Shown here: positions 1 through 5,167 of the stretch, piece by piece | How the letters are laid out: each line of letters begins with the position of its first letter | Position numbering within the stretch: position 1 is the first letter of the stretch | Assembly: GCA_903872875.1 (NCBI GenBank) | Contig: CAIQMJ010000581.1 | Location: 1 to 7,362 of the forward strand | Reading direction: 5' to 3' | DNA length: 7,362 nucleotides | Source: an uncultured Variovorax sp. | GTDB lineage: Bacteria; Pseudomonadota; Gammaproteobacteria; Burkholderiales; Burkholderiaceae_C | Made by a program: the position numbers and the translations under genes | Notes under the pieces: model-generated | What the model was told of the DNA's origin: nothing | The model's database searches: none | What the model saw: only the letters and a program-made list of their open reading frames with translations

Positions 1-810
1 CTCCTGCAGCAGGATCCAGGGCCGCGCCTGCGAGTACTGCGCCATCACGTCCTCGATGAAGCTGCCGGCATGCAGCGCGATGGCCATGACGATGGCGCCC
101 GCCTCCACCGGCTCGTCCACGGACGAGATCTGCGACGCGTCGTAGGCGTTGTCCACCGTGGCGGCGAAGCCCAGATAGTCGGCCATGCGCTTGCGGTTCA
201 AGGGCCAGCTGGTTCCGTTGAGCACCGTCGTGCCCATGGAGGACCGGTCGAGGCGCACATAGAACTCGCGGATGCGCTGGGCGTCGCGGTCCAGGCCGGC
301 GGCGATGCCCAGCAGATAGTGCCCGTAGCTGTTGGGTTGTGCCGCCACGCCGTTGGTGTAGTTGGGGACGACGGCGTCCTTGTACCTGTCCGCCAGCCTG
401 ACCATGGTGCCGGTTGTCTTGTTGAGCTGGTCGGCCAGGCTCAGCATGTCGTCGCGCAGGATGGCCGAGCGCAGCGTGGCCAGCATGTCCTGGCTGGAGC
501 GGCCTGCGTGCAGCAGTGTGACCTGCGGCCCGGCGGCTTCGATCAGCAGCGGCTCGAAGGTGATGACGTTGCTGGGACGCTTGCCGCCAGGCTTGTCGCC
601 GTCCGCCAGCACCTTCGTGATGCCGGCATAGACCAGCGGCGTCATCGACTTGTCGAGCAGGCCCTCGTCCGTATTGATGACCGCGGTGGCCTTGTTGATC
701 TGGCCGAGCCAGAAGAACTCGTCATGCCTCGGCTTGGCCTGCGCCCAAGCCTGGGGGACCGCGGAGGAGAAGGAAAGAACGGCCGCCAGGGCCAGCGCAG
801 ACAGTTTCAT
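1..810 (-). CDS. Exported argininosuccinate lyase/fumarase-superfamily lyase, partial (N-terminal 270 aa)
   Basis: The reading frame is open from an ATG at 810 to the left edge, so the C-terminus is missing. Residues 1-25 form a Sec-type signal peptide: K2, a hydrophobic core rich in L/A/V, and AxA cleavage sites at A21-W-A23 or A23-Q-A25. The rest aligns by eye with argininosuccinate lyase (ASL). HAGRSSQD (101-108) matches the HTxRSRNDQ block, VPNYTNGVAAQP (148-159) matches the MPGYTHLQRAQP block, and MGTTVLNGTSWPLNR (192-206) matches the LGxGALAGTxxPIDR block. The mobile loop with the catalytic Ser (GSSxMPQKxNP) should lie just beyond the edge. Members cleave C-N or C-O bonds and release fumarate or a relative. 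Here the near-invariant THxQ is T152-N153-G-V, and SRN is SSQ, so the substrate is probably not argininosuccinate. ASLs are normally cytosolic; this one should be periplasmic. It is the third gene after the RraA-like and binding-protein genes, 108 bp downstream of the latter, with only a weak GAGA Shine-Dalgarno. Superfamily assignment is firm; function is unknown. Confidence 0.85.
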   Translation of the reverse strand, partial: MKLSALALAAVLSFSSAVPQAWAQAKPRHDEFFWLGQINKATAVINTDEGLLDKSMTPLVYAGITKVLADGDKPGGKRPSNVITFEPLLIEAAGPQVTLLHAGRSSQDMLATLRSAILRDDMLSLADQLNKTTGTMVRLADRYKDAVVPNYTNGVAAQPNSYGHYLLGIAAGLDRDAQRIREFYVRLDRSSMGTTVLNGTSWPLNRKRMADYLGFAATVDNAYDASQISSVDEPVEAGAIVMAIALHAGSFIEDVMAQYSQARPWILLQE

Positions 811-888
811 GGTGTCTCGAACTTCGGTTGGTCAATGCAGCGCCGCAGAATACACGCTTGCACGGCTAGAAGTTCTTCGGCGAGGCCC

Positions 889-910
889 CGCCGGCCGATG
901 ACGGCCGGCG
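889..910 (-). terminator. GC-rich hairpin just after the binding-protein gene
   Basis: CGCCGGCC (889-896) and GGCCGGCG (903-910) form a perfect 8-bp stem with a 6-nt loop, starting 8 nt beyond the TGA of the upstream gene. No T-run follows on the minus strand, so it is not a classic intrinsic terminator. It may stabilise the 3' end or lower expression of the downstream lyase gene. Confidence 0.4.
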
Positions 911-918
911 CGCTCGCC

Positions 919-1725
919 TCAGGCGCCGGTGACGACCGGGAAGTCCACGCCCAGCCACTTCTGATAGAGCTTGTTGAGTTCGCCATTGGCACGGTTGCGC
1001 GCAATGAATTCATCCAGCGTCTTCTTCAATTCCACCTGCCCCGGCCGGAACGCAATGGCCATCACCTGCTCGCGGATCGTGAGCTTCTTTTCGTACGTAT
1101 CCGCGGGCACGCGCTTGGCGATCTGCGCAGCAACCGTGGTCGAGCAGCCGATCGCATCGACCTGGCCGGAGATCAGCGCCTGCATGCCGGAGGCATCGTC
1201 ATCGAAGCGACGGATCTCGGTCCCCTCGGGCGACATGGACGTCAGGGCCACATCCTGGACGCTGGCGCGCGCCACGCCGATCCGCTTGCCCTTGAGATCG
1301 GCTGCCGTCTTGATGTCGACCTTGCGGGCGCCGTACAGGATCACGGACGCTGTCGCGTACGGCGCGGAGAAGTCGACCTGTTTGGCCCGCTCGGGCGTGA
1401 TGGCCAGGGATGCGACCAGCAGATCGACCTTGTTGGTCAACAGGAACGGGATGCGGTTCGGCCCGGTGACCGGCACGATGTTCAGCTTCACGCCCAGGTC
1501 CTTGGCCAGCAGGCGCGCCACGTCGGCGTCGTAGCCGTCCGGCTGGTTCTGCGCATTGGTCGTTCCGTAAGGCGGGAAGTCCACCAGCATGCCGACGGTG
1601 AGTTCGCCCTTCTTCCTGATGTCGGCGACGTTCTGCGCGGTCGCGATCCCGGAGAGGCCGCCGAATGCCGCGGCAACGCCCAGCACGACCAGTTGCCGGC
1701 GAGATGGTGAATGGAAATGGCTCAT
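919..1725 (-). CDS. Family-3 ABC transporter solute-binding protein (amino-acid type, atypical ligand pocket)
   Basis: This 268-aa periplasmic binding protein belongs to the SBP_bac_3 family (HisJ/GlnH type). The N-terminus has a Tat-like motif S8-R-R-Q-L-V followed by a hydrophobic stretch, and AxA cleavage is likely after A30. The mature domain begins near residue 35 (DIRKKGELTVGM). The family signature GYDADVA lies at 64-70. The SLAITPER segment (106-113) supplies the Arg (R113) that usually grips the ligand alpha-carboxylate, and GKRIGVARAS (146-155) is the second-lobe loop. The Asp that usually binds the alpha-ammonium group (VDAxxxD; D161 in HisJ) is S195 here, in VDAIGCS. The ATG at 1725 is preceded by AAGGAGA at 1737-1731, a strong Shine-Dalgarno. 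It lies 70 bp after the RraA-like gene on the same strand. No polar-amino-acid permease or ATPase is present in the window, so its membrane partner is either off the left edge or elsewhere. Ligand unknown. Confidence 0.93.
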   Translation of the reverse strand: MSHFHSPSRRQLVVLGVAAAFGGLSGIATAQNVADIRKKGELTVGMLVDFPPYGTTNAQNQPDGYDADVARLLAKDLGVKLNIVPVTGPNRIPFLLTNKVDLLVASLAITPERAKQVDFSAPYATASVILYGARKVDIKTAADLKGKRIGVARASVQDVALTSMSPEGTEIRRFDDDASGMQALISGQVDAIGCSTTVAAQIAKRVPADTYEKKLTIREQVMAIAFRPGQVELKKTLDEFIARNRANGELNKLYQKWLGVDFPVVTGA

Positions 1726-1795
1726 GGATGTCTCCTTGTGAATCTGGAAATGTGAGGCAGTCAGCGTGAATGCGAACAGTCGACGAGAGCGCGCT

Positions 1796-2482
1796 TCACA
1801 TCACGCCGAAAGTGGCGAAGGCCTCGACGGTGCTCATGCCGTTCTGGATGGCCTTGCGCACGGCGTTCTCGGTGCTCGCCTTTTCCAGGGCGCGGCTGAA
1901 GGCCTCGACCTCGGCCTCGTGCGGCACGACGAGCACGCCGTCCTGATCGCCGAAGACGATGTCGCCCGGGCGAATCCGGACGCCCTGGATCTCGACCGGC
2001 ACACGGTAGTCGACCACCTTGCCGCGCGGACCCTGGTCCTGCGAATAGCCACCCAGCGAAAACACGGGCAAGCCGAGTTCGAGCACTTCGTTCGTGTCGC
2101 GCGAATAGCCGTCGAGCACGGCGCCGGCGGCCTTCAGGTGCTGCGCGCGGGTGGTCATCAAGCCCCCCCAGAGCGCGAATTGCGGCGCGCAGCCGGTTGC
2201 CACGTAGACCTCGTTGGGCTTCAGGTCGTCGAGTGCCTCGAACAGCAGCCCGAAGGGCTTGCCGCTCAGGGGCGTCTTGCCTTCGGGCTCGATGCGTGCG
2301 AAGCAGTTGGTCTCGAGCACGGGCATCGCCCGTCCCGCGATCACCATCGACCGCGCCACGGGCCGGATGCCGGGCGGCAGGAACTGACGCATCAGTCCCA
2401 TGGTGTCCAGGATATCGCCCACCACGGCGGGGAACAGGCGGGTCTTCATGAGCTGGAACAGCTCGTCGTCATCTTTCCACAT
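1796..2482 (-). CDS. RraA-like divalent-metal aldolase / oxaloacetate decarboxylase family protein
   Basis: This 228-aa protein is of the RraA/HMG-aldolase (class II pyruvate aldolase) fold. In this family a G-X20-R-D-X2-E/D pattern supports metal binding, and members carrying it have shown 4-hydroxy-4-methyl-2-oxoglutarate aldolase and oxaloacetate decarboxylase activity. The pattern is intact here: G107, then R128-D129, then E132. E. coli RraA, the RNase E inhibitor, lacks the full pattern, so an enzymatic role is more likely than RNase E regulation. Other visible blocks are AVVGDILDTMG (19-29) and RPGDIVFGDQDGVLVVP (171-187), both typical of the family. The ATG at 2482 has a weak GAGAG Shine-Dalgarno 7 nt upstream. 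It is the first gene of a minus-strand set with the binding protein and the exported lyase, and is divergent from the GntR regulator, which is the obvious candidate to control it. The true substrate (HMG, a carboxy-hydroxy-oxoadipate analogue, oxaloacetate or other) cannot be read from sequence. Confidence 0.9.
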   Translation of the reverse strand: MWKDDDELFQLMKTRLFPAVVGDILDTMGLMRQFLPPGIRPVARSMVIAGRAMPVLETNCFARIEPEGKTPLSGKPFGLLFEALDDLKPNEVYVATGCAPQFALWGGLMTTRAQHLKAAGAVLDGYSRDTNEVLELGLPVFSLGGYSQDQGPRGKVVDYRVPVEIQGVRIRPGDIVFGDQDGVLVVPHEAEVEAFSRALEKASTENAVRKAIQNGMSTVEAFATFGVM

Positions 2483-2511
2483 GCAGGTCTCTCGTTCGGA
2501 TCGGTGGACGA

Positions 2512-2540
2512 ATTGAACCGCTGTGCTTGAACTCGCTCAA
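2512..2540 (-). promoter_or_regulatory. Candidate promoter of the RraA-like operon
   Basis: On the minus strand TTGAGC (2540-2535) and TTCAAT (2517-2512) are separated by 17 bp, each matching 4 of 6 sigma70 consensus bases. The predicted start near 2505 would give a leader of about 23 nt before the ATG at 2482. Confidence 0.35.
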
Positions 2541-2558
2541 CCTTTCACCCTATATGAT
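2527..2558 (+). promoter_or_regulatory. Candidate promoter of the GntR gene
   Basis: TTGAAC (2527-2532) is followed by TATATGAT (2551-2558). Read as TATATG the spacer is 18 bp; read as TATGAT, which is closer to consensus (5 of 6), it is 20 bp. It overlaps the -35 region of the opposing operon promoter, so the two could interfere or share an operator. Because it lies downstream of the GTG at 2523, it favours the ATG at 2586 as the GntR start. Confidence 0.35.
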
Positions 2559-2571
2559 AGGTCGTCACTAT
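2557..2571. promoter_or_regulatory. Possible GntR operator half-sites (ATAG-N7-CTAT)
   Basis: The short inverted repeat ATAG (2557-2560) / CTAT (2568-2571) lies at the end of the candidate GntR promoter, between two divergent genes. Arms are only 4 bp and the centre is not symmetric, so this is a weak candidate for autoregulation. Confidence 0.18.
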
Positions 2572-2585
2572 TGCTCTTCGTATCG

Positions 2586-3302
2586 ATGACTGCACATCCA
2601 TTCGTCCTCACCTCACTCGAACGCGTTTCGCTCGCGGAGCAGGCCGTGCAGAGCCTGCTGAAGTACATCGAGCAGGAGCGGCTGGCACCCGGGGCGCCCC
2701 TCCCCGGAGAAGGACGCCTGGCGGAAACGCTCGGCGTCAGCAGGCCCGTCGTACGGGAAGCGCTCCGCACCCTCAAGGGAATGGGTGTCGTCGACATTGC
2801 CAACGGCAAGAGCCCCACCGTTCGGCGGGACCTCGACGTGACTGCGCTGGGGATCTATTTCTCGCGCGCGCTGCAGGTGCTCGACAACTCCACCGAGGAA
2901 CTGATGGATGTCCGCGCCGCCTTGGAGGGGCGCGCCGCGATGCTCGCCGCAGCCCGGCGCCTGCCCGCGCAGACTGAACGCATGTCGGCGCTCATCGTTC
3001 GCATGCAGACATGCCTGCGCGACCCGGCGGCCTATGCCGCGCTGGACACCGACCTCCATGTCGAGATTGCCCGGGCCAGCGGCAACCCGTTGCTATGGCA
3101 GATGATCGGTTCGATTCGTGCGTCACTCGAATCCCTGTCCCGGCAGGGCATGGAACGACGCAAGACCGACGAGAGCCTGCAGCAGGTCCAGGACGGACAT
3201 GCCGAACTGGTTGCGCGGATCTGCGAGGGCGATGTGGCCGGCGCCGGGGCGTCTATGCAGGCCCACATGGATGTGGCCCTGCGGGCGCTCACCAGGGTCT
3301 GA
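2586..3302 (+). CDS. GntR-family transcriptional regulator, FadR (FCD) subfamily
   Basis: This 238-aa DNA-binding regulator has an N-terminal winged helix-turn-helix (about residues 15-80), including LPGEGRLAETLGVSR (39-53) and VVREALRTLKGMG (55-67). A C-terminal all-helical FCD ligand domain follows (about 105-230). FCD domains usually bind a metal through Asp and three His; candidates here are D154, H158 (a D-x3-H pair), H205 and H227, so a carboxylate effector bound at a metal is likely. The frame is open upstream to a GTG at 2523, but those extra 21 residues precede the conserved domain and overlap the likely promoter, so the ATG at 2586 was chosen; neither start has a clear Shine-Dalgarno. 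The gene is divergent from the RraA-like operon and convergent with the nitroreductase. By family habit it probably represses the divergent operon and is relieved by a pathway acid; that is inference. Confidence 0.92.
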   Translation: MTAHPFVLTSLERVSLAEQAVQSLLKYIEQERLAPGAPLPGEGRLAETLGVSRPVVREALRTLKGMGVVDIANGKSPTVRRDLDVTALGIYFSRALQVLDNSTEELMDVRAALEGRAAMLAAARRLPAQTERMSALIVRMQTCLRDPAAYAALDTDLHVEIARASGNPLLWQMIGSIRASLESLSRQGMERRKTDESLQQVQDGHAELVARICEGDVAGAGASMQAHMDVALRALTRV

Positions 3303-3311
3303 GCATCGCGC

Positions 3312-3340
3312 GGACCGGCTCAGGGACGAATCGCCGGTTC
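3312..3340. terminator. Inverted repeat between convergent genes
   Basis: GGACCGGC (3312-3319) pairs with GCCGGTTC (3333-3340), 8 bp with one G-T wobble and a 13-nt loop. It nearly fills the 39-bp gap between the GntR and nitroreductase stops. The core ACCGGC/GCCGGT works on both strands, but no T-run follows, so termination is only plausible. Confidence 0.33.
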
Positions 3341-3341
3341 T

Positions 3342-4049
3342 TCAGACCTCGGTGACGAACTGGTCGAGCGGGCGGCGGACCTTTTCAAGGTCGACCAGCC
3401 AATCTCCGCCGGCGTCGCGATATCCCAGCGGCAGGAGTGCGACGCTGCGCAGGCCGCGCGCTCGCAGGCCGAGGATCTCGTCCAGCGCTGCGGGGTCGAA
3501 GCCTTCCATCGGGACGCTGTCCACTTCCTCATGGGCGGCTGCAATCAAGGCCGCGCCAAGCCCGATGTAGGCCTGCCTGGCGGCGTGCGCGAAATTGACT
3601 TCGGCGCCGCGCTGCGGATAGCTGTTGAGCAACATCGCACGGTAGTTCTCCCAACCCTCGTTCTTGAAGCCGCGAATCTCGTTGGTCAGGTCGAACATCG
3701 CATTGATGCGGTCGGCCGTGTAGTCGTCCCAGGCGGCGAAGACCAGCAGATGCGAGCAGTCCGTGACCTGCCCCTGGTTCCACGCGATGGCCTTGATCTT
3801 TTCGCGGACCTCGGAGTTGGTCACCACGACGATCTCAAACGGCTGCAGCCCGCTCGATGTGGGAGCCAGGCGCGCCGCCTCGACGATGCGCTCGACCTTT
3901 TCGGTGGAGACCGTGCGGGCGGCGTCCATCTTCTTGGTCGCATAGCGCCACTTCAGTCGCTGAAGAAGGCCCAGTGCATTGGGCTCATCGCCGAGCTCCG
4001 TGGAAATTGGAGAGAGGCTGACGTTGGGTTTGCTGATGATGCTGGACAC
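3342..4049 (-). CDS. Nitroreductase-family FMN-dependent NAD(P)H oxidoreductase (NfsB-like)
   Basis: This 235-aa flavoprotein is predicted to be cytoplasmic. It resembles NfsB-type nitroreductases, which reduce nitroaromatics, quinones or enals with NAD(P)H. FMN-contacting features are present: R35-Y-A-T-K39 (equivalent to the RHSTK start of NfsB), APTSSGLQPFE (62-72), PMEGFD (180-185, with the conserved E-G), and the C-terminal KVR (223-225) next to the terminal TEV. NfsB is about 217 aa; the extra length is mainly about 25 N-terminal residues with no domain. The start is GTG at 4049, chosen because AGGAAA lies 6 nt upstream. It follows the oxygenase on the same strand after 124 bp containing its own candidate promoter, so it may be separately controlled. 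The native substrate is unknown; the family is broad, and a role in the local catabolic pathway is inference from position. Confidence 0.9.
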   Translation of the reverse strand: MSSIISKPNVSLSPISTELGDEPNALGLLQRLKWRYATKKMDAARTVSTEKVERIVEAARLAPTSSGLQPFEIVVVTNSEVREKIKAIAWNQGQVTDCSHLLVFAAWDDYTADRINAMFDLTNEIRGFKNEGWENYRAMLLNSYPQRGAEVNFAHAARQAYIGLGAALIAAAHEEVDSVPMEGFDPAALDEILGLRARGLRSVALLPLGYRDAGGDWLVDLEKVRRPLDQFVTEV

Positions 4050-4082
4050 GGATGGTTTCCTCGAGGGCAGATGGGCCCGGGA

Positions 4083-4088
4083 ATTATG
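4083..4088 (-). promoter_or_regulatory. -10 element of candidate nitroreductase promoter
   Basis: The minus strand reads CATAAT (4088-4083), 5 of 6 to the sigma70 -10 consensus. It predicts a start at about 4076 and a leader of about 26 nt. No good -35 hexamer is visible 16-18 bp upstream; a palindrome occupies that place, as expected for an activator-dependent promoter. Confidence 0.4.
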
Positions 4089-4092
4089 GAAG

Positions 4093-4121
4093 TCTCGCGA
4101 GAGCAGGCCTGGCCTGTCGCG
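4093..4121. repeat. Nested palindromes upstream of the nitroreductase
   Basis: TCTCGCGAGA (4093-4102) is a perfect 10-bp palindrome, and CAGGCC-T-GGCCTG (4104-4116) is a perfect inverted repeat. CGCGA (4096-4100) also pairs with TCGCG (4117-4121) around the second repeat, giving an 11-bp interrupted dyad with a 3-nt bulge. It covers the -17 to -45 region of the predicted promoter. It could be an operator, or a hairpin attenuating read-through from the oxygenase gene; no T-run follows on the minus strand. Confidence 0.4.
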
Positions 4122-4131
4122 GTACTACTGA

Positions 4132-4148
4132 GTTTCGGCTGCAGAAAC
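4132..4148. promoter_or_regulatory. Candidate LysR box (T-N11-A dyad)
   Basis: GTTTC (4132-4136) and GAAAC (4144-4148) are perfect inverted arms separated by 7 bp and contain a T-N11-A core. The centre at 4140 is about 64 bp upstream of the predicted nitroreductase start, close to the usual -65 recognition site of LysR-type activators. A LysR gene lies about 1 kb away. Assignment rests on spacing and symmetry only. Confidence 0.35.
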
Positions 4149-4173
4149 AATGGCATGCGGGCCGGACGCGCGG

Positions 4174-5139
4174 TCAGGCGCGATATTGCTGCACTTCGGA
4201 AAAGCGCCGAACAAGGTAGTCGCCTGCCTTGATCGGCGCATGGCGCGGTGGATTGTCGGCAGACTTGCAATTGGGCAGGCATGCGACCGGTGCGTCGTAG
4301 TCGAGATTCAGGAACATGGGAATCGAATAGCGCTCGCGCCCCGTCCGATTGACGACCCGATGCAGGTTCGAGACGAACAGGTCGTTGGTCCAGACCTTCC
4401 ACATGTCGCCGAGGTTCACGACGAAGGTGCCCTCGATGTAAGGCGCGCCGATCCATTCGCCGTCGCGCTTCTGGAGTTCGAGCCCGCCGATCGGATCCTG
4501 CGTCAGGATGGTCACCATGCCGTAGTCGGTATGCGGTGCCACGCCCAGCGCGCGCTCGACAGCCGGCGGCTGCGGCGGATAGTGGAACAGGCGTGACTGG
4601 GCCATCGGCTTGCGGCACCACTGCAGGAAGAAGCCCTCGTCCTGGTCGAGCGCGAGGGCGAGCAGCCGGAGGATGTTGCGGCCTAAGCCCAGCGTCTGTT
4701 CGAAATGCGCCTCGGCGGCGGGCTGGAGCCAGGGCGCAGACCGGGGCCAGCGGTTCGGTCCGTGCAGCGGCCGCCCGGCCGCGACGTCCGGATCGGTCAG
4801 CGGGAGATCGAGCCCGAACTCATAGCTTTCCTTCAGGTCGGCCTCATAGCCCGGGTGCCTGTTGATCCCCTGCGGCATGAAGCCCCGGCGGAAACGGTCG
4901 TCCAGCCTGTCTTCCAGGCGCACCTCCATGGGCAGGTCGAAGTAGCGGCGCGTCGCGTCGAACACGTCGCTCACCACCTGGGCCGGAACGCCATGGCCCG
5001 TGACGTAGAAGAAGCCCGTGTTCAGGCAGGCCGCACGAATCTCGGCCACCAGCGCGTCGGGCGCTCCGCCGGCCAGCCAGGGACCGAGATCGAGCATGGG
5101 CACTTCGCTCGGCGAAGCGGATCGGGGCTGTTCGAGCAT
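4174..5139 (-). CDS. 2-oxoglutarate/Fe(II)-dependent oxygenase, isopenicillin N synthase family
   Basis: This 321-aa soluble enzyme has an N-terminal DIOX_N domain (about 13-125, with GFFYVTGHGVP at 42-52) and a C-terminal jelly-roll 2OG-FeII_Oxy domain (about 178-282). The iron-binding facial triad is complete: H203-T-D205 (in APHTDYG) and H260 (in NLHRVVN). The 2OG-binding R-x-S motif is R270-Y-S272. Such enzymes couple 2OG decarboxylation to hydroxylation, desaturation or ring chemistry; related bacterial members are mostly uncharacterised, and a few form ethylene or close beta-lactam rings. The frame extends upstream to 5304 through the LysR gene, but the ATG at 5139 is preceded by AAGGA at 8 nt and begins just before the conserved domain. 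An ATG at 5160 is a less likely alternative. It lies 28 bp after the LysR stop and probably shares its transcript. Substrate unknown; location in a transporter-regulator cluster suggests small-molecule catabolism. Confidence 0.92.
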   Translation of the reverse strand: MLEQPRSASPSEVPMLDLGPWLAGGAPDALVAEIRAACLNTGFFYVTGHGVPAQVVSDVFDATRRYFDLPMEVRLEDRLDDRFRRGFMPQGINRHPGYEADLKESYEFGLDLPLTDPDVAAGRPLHGPNRWPRSAPWLQPAAEAHFEQTLGLGRNILRLLALALDQDEGFFLQWCRKPMAQSRLFHYPPQPPAVERALGVAPHTDYGMVTILTQDPIGGLELQKRDGEWIGAPYIEGTFVVNLGDMWKVWTNDLFVSNLHRVVNRTGRERYSIPMFLNLDYDAPVACLPNCKSADNPPRHAPIKAGDYLVRRFSEVQQYRA

Positions 5140-5147
5140 GTTGAATG

Positions 5148-5152
5148 TCCTT
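5148..5152 (-). promoter_or_regulatory. Ribosome binding site deciding the oxygenase start
   Basis: AAGGA (5152-5148) lies 8 nt before the ATG at 5139. The upstream in-frame ATGs at 5160 and 5181 have purine-rich runs directly abutting them, which is poor spacing, so 5139 is preferred. Confidence 0.55.
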
Positions 5153-5167
5153 GGAATCATCTCTCGG

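Noticed and set aside
1..810. Plain argH (argininosuccinate lyase of arginine synthesis)
   Set aside because: It has a signal peptide, the catalytic-position His is replaced by Asn, the SRN segment is changed, and there are no arginine-biosynthesis neighbours.
811..888. Separate promoter for the exported lyase (TATTCT on the minus strand near 851)
   Set aside because: No acceptable -35 hexamer was found at 16-18 bp; the match is no better than chance.
70..1710. Long plus-strand open frame (546 codons)
   Set aside because: It is antisense to the lyase and binding-protein genes, is rich in R/H/G/Q with no domain, and spans the gap between two well-supported genes. It is a typical by-product of high GC.
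1726..1795. Possible promoter or attenuator between the RraA-like gene and the binding protein
   Set aside because: No convincing -35/-10 pair or hairpin was found; only the Shine-Dalgarno at 1731-1737 is supported.
2523..2585. GTG at 2523 as the GntR start
   Set aside because: The added 21 residues lie before the conserved domain and overlap the likely promoter for the gene itself.
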